NCBI GenBank assembly: GCA_002427755.1
Contig: DIYO01000001.1
Location: forward strand, 1,331,782 to 1,395,781
Source: Roseivirga sp. UBA6052
GTDB lineage: Bacteria > Bacteroidota > Bacteroidia > Cytophagales > Cyclobacteriaceae
Direction of reading: 5' to 3'
DNA length: 64,000 nucleotides
Shown here: positions 35,022 through 44,100 of the stretch, piece by piece
Position numbering within the stretch: the stretch's first letter is position 1
How the letters are laid out: the number at the start of each line of letters is the position of its first letter
Program-made: the position numbers and the translations under genes
The notes under the pieces: generated by a model
Told to the model about the DNA's origin: nothing
Databases searched by the model: none
The model's input: the letters and a program-made list of their open reading frames with translations, nothing else

Positions 35022-36195
35022 AGCCCTTACTCTCCTATTCTTTATACTCTTAGGATTTACTGCTAGCGCACAATCTGAAAGACAAGCGCTAGAGAGACAG
35101 AAGCAAGATTTGCTCAAGAAAATCCAGCAAACCCAAAAAATCCTCAGCCAAACTGAGGAAAAGAAAGACAACAGCTTAGGAAGGCTAAGAGCATTAAACA
35201 ATCAAATCAGATCTAGAAGTTCTTTAATTACTGCTATAAAAAGTGAAGTAGGTCTTTTAGATGAAAAGATTGCAGAAGACCAAAGTATAATAGATGCTAT
35301 GGAAGGCGATTTAAACGCCTTGAAATCTGAATATGCTCAAATGATTTATGCCACTCAAAAGCAGAATGCAGGTTTTAATAAACTCACTTTTCTATTTGCC
35401 TCAAGCACCTTCAATCAGCTTTTTATGAGAATGAAGTATATCCAACAATACGGGGATGCAAGAAAGAAACAAGGTGAGCAAATTGTATTGGTACAGAGTG
35501 ATCTTCAAGACCAAATCGCTGAGGTTCAAGTTAGTCGTGAGGAAAAACAAGGTTTACTCACAGATGAACTCACAGAGAATAGAAAGCTTCAAGGATTACA
35601 GTCGCAACAGAGAAGCCTGATTTCTAAGCTAGAACAACAAGAAGATGAGATTCGCAGAGAGCTTAGAAGACAAATAGCTTCAGAAAAAGAATTGACAAAT
35701 AGAATCGATGCCATTATTGAAGCAGAAAGAAGGGCCGCATTGGCTAATTCGATTGACATGAGCTCACTGACTGAAGCTTTTGCTGAAGAGAAAGGAAAAC
35801 TTCCATGGCCTGTTGAAGAAGGGTTTGTCTCAAGTAAATATGGCACACATAAACACCCTACACTTAAGCGGGTAACTTTAAACAACAAAGGCATCGATAT
35901 TCAAACCACAAAGGATGCTTATGTAAAATCCATTTTTGCAGGTAAGGTGGTTGGCGTAATGTCTATTGCTGGACAAGGAAATACCGTTTTAATACAGCAC
36001 GGAGAATTTTTCACCGCCTATTCTAGACTAAAAGCTGTTACCGTTCAAAAGGATCAGGAAGTCCAAATTGGTGAACGCTTAGGTCAAGTTTTAACGAATA
36101 GCAAAAACGTTTCTGAAATGAAACTCCGTATCAATGCTCCTAAAGGAACCGTTAACCCTGAGAGCTGGTTACAGAGTAAAATCAATCAACCCTAA
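35008..36195 (+). CDS. EnvC-like murein hydrolase activator with degenerate LytM domain
   Basis: A 395-residue exported protein. Signal peptide (LTLLFFILLGFTASAQ), then a long coiled coil (about 22-255) rich in Gln, Glu and Lys, then a LytM/M23 domain (about 275-395). The zinc ligands are missing: the HxxxD site reads NKGID, and the HxH site near the end reads KLR in SEMKLRIN. This is the EnvC pattern, a protein that switches on amidases and does not cut peptidoglycan itself. Start: the longer frame begins in the preceding gene; the ATG at 35008 begins the signal peptide. Confidence 0.9.
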   Translation: MRGSKALTLLFFILLGFTASAQSERQALERQKQDLLKKIQQTQKILSQTEEKKDNSLGRLRALNNQIRSRSSLITAIKSEVGLLDEKIAEDQSIIDAMEGDLNALKSEYAQMIYATQKQNAGFNKLTFLFASSTFNQLFMRMKYIQQYGDARKKQGEQIVLVQSDLQDQIAEVQVSREEKQGLLTDELTENRKLQGLQSQQRSLISKLEQQEDEIRRELRRQIASEKELTNRIDAIIEAERRAALANSIDMSSLTEAFAEEKGKLPWPVEEGFVSSKYGTHKHPTLKRVTLNNKGIDIQTTKDAYVKSIFAGKVVGVMSIAGQGNTVLIQHGEFFTAYSRLKAVTVQKDQEVQIGERLGQVLTNSKNVSEMKLRINAPKGTVNPESWLQSKINQP

Positions 36196-36298
36196 ACAAA
36201 TCGTTGCGTTTACTAAGTTTATTAAGTAAATCGACATAAAAGGCATAATTAGGGCTAAACAAAGCACCTCAACCCATTAGGGGGTATAAGTTTTTCTC

Positions 36299-36306
36299 TA
36301 TCTTTG
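36299..36306 (+). promoter_or_regulatory. -7 box (TATCTTTG) of tatA
   Basis: Exact TAnnTTTG match 23 bases before the tatA ATG, in the 134-base gap after the EnvC-like gene. No clear -33 element. Confidence 0.5.
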
Positions 36307-36329
36307 TGAATTAAGAAGTATATAAGCAG

Positions 36330-36530
36330 ATGGAAACAATTTTAGCAATAGGAGTACCGGGCGGCCCAGAATGGCTCTTTATATTACTAGCTATTCTTCT
36401 ATTATTTGGAGCAAAGCGTATTCCAGACCTAGCAAGAGGACTTGGTAAAGGCATCAGAGAATTCAAAGATGCTACCAAAGAAATCAAGAAAGAGGTAGAT
36501 GACGCTGGTAAAGAAATAGACAAACCATAA
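36330..36530 (+). CDS. tatA: Sec-independent translocase subunit TatA
   Basis: A 66-residue TatA/E-type protein of the twin-arginine pathway for folded proteins. An N-terminal helix (PEWLFILLAILLLFGAKRIP) with the FGAKRIPDLARGLGKG hinge and amphipathic helix, then a charged tail (EIKKEVDDAGKEID). The conserved Glu (PEW) and Phe-Gly are present. The second membrane components (tatB/tatC) are not in the window. gatA follows after seven bases. Confidence 0.95.
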   Translation: METILAIGVPGGPEWLFILLAILLLFGAKRIPDLARGLGKGIREFKDATKEIKKEVDDAGKEIDKP

Positions 36531-36537
36531 AGGCTAT

Positions 36538-37950
36538 ATGAAGAATTATCATCGATTAGATGAGATTCAAAAAGACCTTTACGACCATAAAATTACTTGT
36601 CAAGAGTTAGTCTCTCATTACCTTGAAAACATAAAAAGAAACGAGCACCTAAATGCCTTTCTTGAAGTTTTTGAATCAGAAGCCCTAGCAAAGGCAGAGC
36701 GCATTGACGAGAAAATAAAAGACAATAAAGCCGGTAAGTTAGCCGGCTTAATTTTTGGTATCAAAGACCTCCTTTGCTACCAAAACCACAAGGTAAGTGG
36801 TGGTAGTAGAATCCTAGAATCATTTGAATCTCTCTTTACTTCAACGGCAGTTCAAAAACTGCTTGTTGAAGACGCGATAGTTATTGGAAGACAAAACTGT
36901 GACGAATTCGGAATGGGTTCGACCAACGAAAATTCAGCCTACGGACTAGTCAAAAACGGCCTAGACAAGAGTAGAGTTCCTGGTGGATCTAGCGGAGGAT
37001 CTGCAGTAGCGGTTCAAATGGATATGTGCCAAATATCTTTAGGTACAGATACAGGTGGTTCGGTAAGACAGCCGGCTAGTTTTTGCGGAGTAATAGGACT
37101 AAAACCTACCTATTCAAGAATTTCACGCTGGGGACTTCTAGCCTATGCCTCCTCTTTTGATACAATTGGTATATTTTCTAAGTCTATTCATGACAACCAA
37201 ATTGTATTAGAAACTATTGCCGGTAAAGATGATAGAGACGCAACTTCTTCTTCTCAAGAATTCAGTATTAAGGAGAGTACAAAAGCAGCATGGAAGATTG
37301 CAGTATTGGAAGAAGCTAGCAATCAAGAGGGCCTGCAATCAGAAGTAAATGACTCTTTAAAAGTCACCATAGACAGTTTAGAAAAGACAGGAAATGTAGT
37401 CAACCGAGTGAACTTTCCATTGATGGACTATGTGCTACCTACCTATTACATTCTTACAACAGCAGAGGCAAGCACAAATTTGTCTAGATACGATGGTGCA
37501 CATTTTGGTCATCGCAGTGCTGCGACCAGTAACCTAGAGAGCATGTATAAACTTTCTAGAACAGAAGGTTTCGGAGATGAAGTAAGACGAAGAATCATGC
37601 TAGGGACTTTTGTATTGAGTGCTGATTATTACGATGCCTATTTTACAAAGGCTCAAAAGGCAAGAAAACTCATCATTGACGCTACCAATGAAATTCTCGA
37701 AAAACATGACTTCATTCTTATACCTACAGCAAGCACTACAGCGTTTCCTATAGGAAAGCACGAAGGAGATCCTTTGGCTATGTACATGTCAGATTTAATG
37801 ACAGTTCAAGCATCTGTATCAGGAATCCCAGCCATTTCAATCCCGTTGTCAAAAGACAAATATGGTTTGCCAATCGGCATGCAAATTATGTCAAAGGCTT
37901 TCGATGAAGAGAAACTTTTCGCAATTTCCAAACACCTATTGAACGAGTAG
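36538..37950 (+). CDS. gatA: Asp-tRNA(Asn)/Glu-tRNA(Gln) amidotransferase subunit A
   Basis: Amidase subunit of GatCAB, which releases ammonia from glutamine to amidate Glu-tRNA-Gln or Asp-tRNA-Asn. The Ser-cisSer-Lys triad is visible: K in FGIKDLLCYQN, S in TDTGGSVRQPA and S in PGGSSGGSAVAV. Length 470 is normal. gatB and gatC are elsewhere. As asnS is present in this window, the glutamine pathway is the more likely need. It is coupled closely to tatA and the MltD-like gene. Confidence 0.95.
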   Translation: MKNYHRLDEIQKDLYDHKITCQELVSHYLENIKRNEHLNAFLEVFESEALAKAERIDEKIKDNKAGKLAGLIFGIKDLLCYQNHKVSGGSRILESFESLFTSTAVQKLLVEDAIVIGRQNCDEFGMGSTNENSAYGLVKNGLDKSRVPGGSSGGSAVAVQMDMCQISLGTDTGGSVRQPASFCGVIGLKPTYSRISRWGLLAYASSFDTIGIFSKSIHDNQIVLETIAGKDDRDATSSSQEFSIKESTKAAWKIAVLEEASNQEGLQSEVNDSLKVTIDSLEKTGNVVNRVNFPLMDYVLPTYYILTTAEASTNLSRYDGAHFGHRSAATSNLESMYKLSRTEGFGDEVRRRIMLGTFVLSADYYDAYFTKAQKARKLIIDATNEILEKHDFILIPTASTTAFPIGKHEGDPLAMYMSDLMTVQASVSGIPAISIPLSKDKYGLPIGMQIMSKAFDEEKLFAISKHLLNE

Positions 37951-37959
37951 TTCTAACGC

Positions 37960-39282
37960 ATGAGGAGTAAGGTATTTTCATTCTTATTGTTAATAGTATT
38001 TGCAACAACATCTATTGCTCAAGAAGTAGCTTATGATTATGCCCCTGATATTCCTTTAAAGGAGGCTGAGAAGCTTTATAATAAACTAGATCACGATATT
38101 GACATAGTTTTCAATGAGCGTGTATATGCCTTCATAAACTATTTCACTGTAAGAGACAGGAGTTACACAAGAGAAATGCTCAGGCGAAAAGAAGTCTACT
38201 TTCCGCTGTTTGAAAAGTATCTCAAGAAATATGATCTACCCGCTGAACTTAAGTATTTACCCATTATAGAGTCTGGGCTTAATCCTAAGGCCACCTCTGG
38301 TCCTCAAGCTGTTGGTCTTTGGCAGTTCATGAGAGCAACAGGAAAAGAGCAGGGTCTCCACATTGATTGGTATCTAGATGAGAGAATGGACCCTGAAAAA
38401 TCTACTGAAGCAGCTTGCAAATACATTAAGTGGTTATACAGTTACTTTAAAGATTGGAAATTAACATTAGCTGCCTATAACAGTGGTATTGGCAATGTTA
38501 ATAGAGCAGTAAGAAGAGCTGGCTATAAAAAGGACTTTTGGAAGGTTTATCGTTACCTGCCGAGAGAGACAAGATCTTATGTGCCGCAATTTGCAGCAAT
38601 CTATCATGCCATGGAGTTTGCCGACCTTTATAATATCTATCCTGAAGATCAGCTCTACCCTATTGATTACGAGACAATTAATGTAGACCAATTTGTTTAC
38701 CTAAAAGCATTTTCAGAAGAATCTGGCATTGCATTAGAAGAGCTCAACACTTTGAATCCAGCCATCAAAAAAGGTGCTATTCCAGACTTAAGGAATTCGG
38801 TAGAATTAAAAATCCCTAGAAATGCATTCGATGAGTTTGTAGCCAACGAAACTACTATCCTGGCCAAGGCACTTGCCGGAAAAGTGGAATTTGAGAAAAT
38901 GGCTAAAAACATGCCTGGAAGTACTTTCGGCAAAGAGAAGGTGGTTTACCGAGTGAGAAGTGGAGATGTACTCGGAACAATTGCCAGAAAACATAGGGTA
39001 AGGTTGGCCGACTTAAAAGCATGGAATAACATAAGAGGCTCTCTAATACGTGTTGGCCAAAGATTAAATATTTATGTTGGCCCTAACTTCTATGAACCTA
39101 CTCAGACCGTGAGAGTATTGAACCAACCTATTCCGGATTCTAAACTCCATGTGGTTCAACCGGGTGATACATTATGGGATATTTCCAGAATGTATAAAGG
39201 CTTGAGTATAGAAAGAATCAAAGAGCTTAATAAGCTGAAAAACAATTCCTTAAAACCCGGCATGAGGTTAAGAATTGGATAA
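37960..39282 (+). CDS. MltD-like membrane-bound lytic transglycosylase with two LysM domains
   Basis: A 440-residue exported enzyme that cleaves peptidoglycan glycan strands to anhydromuropeptides. The signal peptide ends in SIAQ. The SLT domain (about 85-240) has the catalytic Glu in PIIESGLNPKATS, then GLWQFM and AAYNSGIGNVNRA. Two LysM units follow near residues 328-372 (YRVRSGDVLGTIARKHRV) and 393-440 (HVVQPGDTLWDISRMYKG). It lacks a lipobox at the signal cleavage site. Separated from gatA by nine bases. Confidence 0.92.
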   Translation: MRSKVFSFLLLIVFATTSIAQEVAYDYAPDIPLKEAEKLYNKLDHDIDIVFNERVYAFINYFTVRDRSYTREMLRRKEVYFPLFEKYLKKYDLPAELKYLPIIESGLNPKATSGPQAVGLWQFMRATGKEQGLHIDWYLDERMDPEKSTEAACKYIKWLYSYFKDWKLTLAAYNSGIGNVNRAVRRAGYKKDFWKVYRYLPRETRSYVPQFAAIYHAMEFADLYNIYPEDQLYPIDYETINVDQFVYLKAFSEESGIALEELNTLNPAIKKGAIPDLRNSVELKIPRNAFDEFVANETTILAKALAGKVEFEKMAKNMPGSTFGKEKVVYRVRSGDVLGTIARKHRVRLADLKAWNNIRGSLIRVGQRLNIYVGPNFYEPTQTVRVLNQPIPDSKLHVVQPGDTLWDISRMYKGLSIERIKELNKLKNNSLKPGMRLRIG

Positions 39283-39362
39283 AAAGATTCTATCAACTAA
39301 AACTTTAGTAGTTTTTTCTTGTTTAATATTTTCAGAATCATTTCCTTCAAAACAGTAAACGA

Positions 39363-40454
39363 ATGGCTATGAAAAAATTCTTATTCATCATCTGTATTGC
39401 ACTATGCTGGGCTTGCACAGGCGAGGATTCCCAAGAGGTTAAAAGAGGTAATAGATCTGCCTTACCTGAAGCATCTGGAGAAGCCGGTGAGATTGTAATT
39501 ATCGTAAACAAAAAGAAATACGATAAAGAATTAGGGGATGCACTCAAAGACGTCTTTCAGGAATATGTAGATGGACTAACGAGAAGTGAACCCATGTTCA
39601 CGCTCAGAGTAATTGAGCCTTCTGAATTCAATCGTATTTTCAAGATTGCCCGAAATATTGTTTATGTAACTTCATTCGAAGGAAACAGTGCTGCAGACAA
39701 ATGGCTTCAAGGAACATTTGGAGAAGAATCTAGAAATAGAATCATGAACAATCCTGAACTGTTCATGCAAACTTCAGAAGATCAATACGCCAAGAACCAA
39801 AAAGTGCTTCAGTTATTCGGTAAAGATGATAATACGTTAATTGAAAACTTACTAGCTAACCGCAAAGCAGTTCAGAATTACTTTAACATAGCTGAGAAAC
39901 AAAGATTGGCTAAGGCGCTAAAGATGTCATCTGCCTCCAAAATGATATTACAACAGGTAAACAACCAGTTGGGCGTAAACATAAAAATCCCTGCAGGCTA
40001 TGAATTAGCCAACCTAGAAGATGACTTCATGTGGGCTCGTTTTTTGCCACCTGTTGGTGCTAGCAAGAACCTGTTTGTTTACTACAAAGACTATGAATCT
40101 CAAGACGAGTTTGAATATGAGAATGTCATTGCCTTGAGAAATGAAATTGGCAAAAAGTACATCTATGGAGACCCAGAGAACGAAGAGTCTTTTATGATTA
40201 CCGAAACAGAATTTATGCAACCTACATTCAGAACCATAGATTTCAATAATCAATACACAGTAGAAATGAGAGGTGCATGGAAAACAAATAACTTCTCAGT
40301 AGGCGGCACTTTTATTAGCTACACGTTTGTAGATCAGCCTTCCAATAGACTCTACTACATCGAAGGTTTCATCATTCACCCGAATGAGAAACACCGTGAA
40401 TTAATTAGAGAAATGGAATCCTTACTAACAACTTTCCGAAGTGCAGCACCTTAA
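39363..40454 (+). CDS. DUF4837 lipoprotein
   Basis: A 363-residue predicted lipoprotein, lipobox ALCWAC (C18). The family (DUF4837) is restricted to Bacteroidota and of unknown function. The mature part contains EAGEIVIIVNKKKYDKELGD at its start, which is the recognisable family opening, then an alpha/beta domain. ATG at 39363 (MAMKK) or 39369 are both possible. A terminator follows. Confidence 0.85.
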   Translation: MAMKKFLFIICIALCWACTGEDSQEVKRGNRSALPEASGEAGEIVIIVNKKKYDKELGDALKDVFQEYVDGLTRSEPMFTLRVIEPSEFNRIFKIARNIVYVTSFEGNSAADKWLQGTFGEESRNRIMNNPELFMQTSEDQYAKNQKVLQLFGKDDNTLIENLLANRKAVQNYFNIAEKQRLAKALKMSSASKMILQQVNNQLGVNIKIPAGYELANLEDDFMWARFLPPVGASKNLFVYYKDYESQDEFEYENVIALRNEIGKKYIYGDPENEESFMITETEFMQPTFRTIDFNNQYTVEMRGAWKTNNFSVGGTFISYTFVDQPSNRLYYIEGFIIHPNEKHRELIREMESLLTTFRSAAP

Positions 40455-40496
40455 TTAGTCTAGAACTACTTACATTCAACGAAACTTTCTAATTTT

Positions 40497-40532
40497 AAAG
40501 TGGCAGGTCATTACTTGCCACTTTTTGTTTTT
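40497..40532 (+). terminator. Rho-independent terminator after the DUF4837 gene
   Basis: AAAGTGGCAGGT (40497-40508) pairs with ACTTGCCACTTT (40513-40524) with one G-U pair, loop CATT, followed by TTTTTGTTTTT. It lies just before ruvA, so ruvA and the genes after it need their own start of transcription. Confidence 0.88.
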
Positions 40533-40544
40533 ATACTAACCCAT

Positions 40545-41138
40545 ATGTACGCGTACCTGCAAGGCAAGCTTGTTTTCAAGGACCCCACCTATGTAATTAT
40601 CGATATTGGCGGTGTGGGGTATGAAGTGAAAATTTCACTCAATACTTTCGGACAAATCAAAGATGAAGAAGCCATTAAGCTTTACACTCATTTTCATGTA
40701 AAAGAAGATGCTCAAACACTCTTTGGATTTGCAGATGAAGAAGAGAAAAAGTTATTTCTCCACCTAGTTTCGATATCAGGTGTTGGTCCGTCAACAGGCC
40801 TTATGGTTTTATCTTCGCTAACGCCAACGGAAGTAGAAAATGCAATTATTTCTGAAGATGTTAGAACCATTCAAGGTGTAAAAGGAATAGGTGCCAAAAC
40901 TGCGCAACGCATTATTCTTGAGTTAAAAGACAAACTAGGTAAAGAAACAAGTTCTGGTGATTTAACTAACATCATAAAAACTCCTCAAAGTGCTATAAGA
41001 AATGAGGCACTTGCAGCGTTAGTTACACTAGGCATTAACAAAGCCGCTGCACAAAAGAGCATAGACAGAATTTTTAAGGAGAAGGGCAGTGATTTAAGTC
41101 TGGAAGAAGTTATCAGACTTGCTTTGAAAGCTGCTTAG
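40545..41138 (+). CDS. ruvA: Holliday junction branch migration protein RuvA
   Basis: A 197-residue subunit that binds Holliday junctions and loads RuvB. N-terminal OB fold (MYAYLQGKLVFKDPTYVIID), then two helix-hairpin-helix motifs (LFLHLVSISGVGPSTGL and IQGVKGIGAKTAQRII) and a C-terminal domain III for RuvB contact. The longer frame from 40500 would put the start in the terminator, so ATG 40545 is used. sprA follows after 14 bases, a gene order known in other Bacteroidota. Confidence 0.96.
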   Translation: MYAYLQGKLVFKDPTYVIIDIGGVGYEVKISLNTFGQIKDEEAIKLYTHFHVKEDAQTLFGFADEEEKKLFLHLVSISGVGPSTGLMVLSSLTPTEVENAIISEDVRTIQGVKGIGAKTAQRIILELKDKLGKETSSGDLTNIIKTPQSAIRNEALAALVTLGINKAAAQKSIDRIFKEKGSDLSLEEVIRLALKAA

Positions 41139-41152
41139 GCCGTTTCGGACAA

Positions 41153-44100
41153 TTGATCAACCAGAAGAACAAAATACTAAACTACCTATGTGTAGGAATG
41201 CTACTCGTCATTTCTTTGACAACGCATGCCCAAACACAAGACTCAACACAACAAAATACCGACACAACCAAGTACGTTCCTTCTGCCTACCCTAAATACA
41301 AACCACTCTATCCTTTCGGAGACCCTCTTTTTAGAAAGCCATTAAGATCACCTCTACTCTTTAGCAACCTGCCTTTTGTGCAGCAGACTAATAGTAGTGA
41401 CACCAGTAAGAATTTACTTTTCAGTAATAAGGTTGGCAGTACTTTTCTTGGTAACCCTACTTTCGTACCATTTAACCAAGCTTTACAAAAGAGATTACAA
41501 CTGGGTAACAGGGCATTCTTTGAACAAAAGGCAAAAGCCCAAGATGGTGAAAGTGCTGTGAGTAATAGAGGGCAACTAATTCCACCAATCGCCTTAAACC
41601 CATTTTTCGATAGACTATTTGGAGGCGATCAAATCTTGATCAATACCAATGGCTTTGTACAGTTAGATTTTGGAGGAAGATTCCAACGTGTAGACAACCC
41701 TGCTTTTCCTATAAGACAACAACGTAACGGAACCTTTGAATTTGATCAACAAATTCAAATGAGTTTGCAGGGAACCATAGGTACTAAACTAAACTTGAAC
41801 GCCAACTTCGATAACAACAACTCCTTTGATTTCGAAAATGAATTGAAAGTAGATTTTGGGGGATTAGAATCAGACATTGTTAAATCTTTAGAAATAGGAA
41901 ACGTAAGCTTACCTATTGCTAACAGTCTTATAACGGGTGGTCAGAATTTATTCGGTTTTAAAACACAACTTCAGTTTGGTAGACTCTATGTTACTGCCCT
42001 TGCCGCCTCTCAAAGAGGAAGTTCTGAATCCATCGAGATTGAAGGAGGTGTTCAGAGAAATGAATTTGAAATTCGTGCCTCTGACTATGACGAAAACAGA
42101 CATTTCTTTCTTGGCCATTTCTTCAGACATAATTTTGAAAACTGGTTAAGGAGTATTCCGGCTGTCGTTTCCGGTTTACAGGTAACACGAGTCGAAGTGT
42201 ATGTGCTCAACCGAACCAATAACACACAATCCATAAGAAACTTTGCTGCCTTTATGGATCTTGGCGAGGGTGATGTAATTTTTCAAAGAGGTAACCCTTT
42301 TATAGGAAACGGTAACGCTTCCACACCTCCTTCTAACGATGCCAATAATCTATTTAGAAATTTAAGGAACGATCCAAACCTCAGAACCTCAGACCAAATT
42401 ACAGGTATACTCGAATCTCAACATGCACTAGAAAATGGGCAGGATTTTGTAAGAGTAACAGGTGCACGCAAGCTAGATCCATCTGAATATACCTTTAATC
42501 CTGAACTAGGTTACGTTTCACTAACTCGCCAATTACTTAATGACGAAGTTTTAGCCGTTTCATTCGAATATAACCTCAACGGCAGAAGATATAAGGTAGG
42601 TGAATTAACAGAAGACTATCAAAACCAGCCTGAAGAAGATGTAATCTTTCTTAAGATGCTTCGCCCTGCCAAGATTAATACACTGGTACCCACTTGGGAT
42701 TTGATGATGAAGAACATCTATAACCTCAATTCAGCCGCTATTACCAAACAAGCTTTCCAATTAAGAGTAATCTACAGAGATGATGATACTGGAATTGATA
42801 ACCCGAGTTTACATGAAGGAGAAAACACAAAGGATATTCCTCTAATTGAGATCATGGGTCTCGATAGGCTCAACCAAAATGGCGATCCGCAGAAAGATGC
42901 CAATTTCGACTTTGTTGAAGGTGTTACAATAAATTCCAATCGAGGCTATGTGATGTTCCCTTTCCTCGAACCATTCGGAAATCGTTTAGAAAGTCAGTTT
43001 TTAGCTAATGAACAGTTTTTGAGACAAAAGTATGTGTTCGACACGCTTTACAGAACCACTAGAGCAGACGCTCAACTGGTGTCAAGATTAGATAAATACT
43101 TTATAAAAGGAAGTCTTCAATCTGGTTCCTCAAGTGAAATAAATCTGAATGCTTTTCAAATAGCTGAAGGTAGCGTAGTAGTTACAGCTGGTGGAACACC
43201 ATTAGTAGACGGCCAAGATTATACCGTTGACTACAACATTGGAAAGGTGACTATCATTAATCCTTCAATTCTTAATTCTGGCAAGAAACTAAGGGTCACC
43301 TATGAAAAAGCCGACCTCTTTAATTTTCAGGCAAGGAACCTCTTAGGTACTAGATTGGACTATGTTTACAATGATAGAACTAATGTGGGTTTGACCCTAC
43401 TCCACCTGAATGAGCGACCTCAAATCACACGTGTAGGCATTGGCAATGAACCGGTGAGCAATACCATGTGGGGCCTTGATTTCAACTATAGCGATGAATC
43501 AAGACTTTTAACCAGAATCATTGATGCACTTCCGGGTATTGATACAAAAGCACCATCCAAGATTACATTCAGTGGTGAAATGGCTCAATTGATTCCAGGT
43601 ACTTCTAACAGAGTAAATGGAGAAGATGCTTCTTACATAGATGATTTTGAAAATACAGTAACGCCTTTTTCACTCTCGAATTTTCAAAGTTGGAGATTGG
43701 GTTCTACGCCTAGAACCACTGATAATAGATTCGACCTTTCTAACCAAACGGCAGACCGGTTAGGAATCAATTACCGAAGAGCAAGGATCTCTTGGTATAC
43801 AATCGATAACGTTTTCTACAGATCTACAGGTAGAGCGAGACCAGAAAATATAACCGCAACAGATTTAGAAAACCACTATGTACGTTCTGTTGGTCAGCAA
43901 GAGGTGATTAAGAGAGACCCACAACAAATCATTGTGAACGAACCATCGTTCGACATTGCCTTCTACCCTTCTGAACCCGGTATGTATAACTACAATCCGA
44001 ATCTGACCAATGAGGGTATGCTTAGAAATCCTGAGCAGAATTATGGGGCAATTACAAGGGCTATAACCAATGAAGTAGATTTTGATAAAACCAATATTGA

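Noticed and set aside
35008..36195. Annotation as an active M23 endopeptidase
   Set aside because: All histidine zinc ligands are replaced, so an activator role is the better call.
39283..39362. Weak hairpin before a T-run after the MltD-like gene as a terminator
   Set aside because: The stem is short and AT-only; not convincing.
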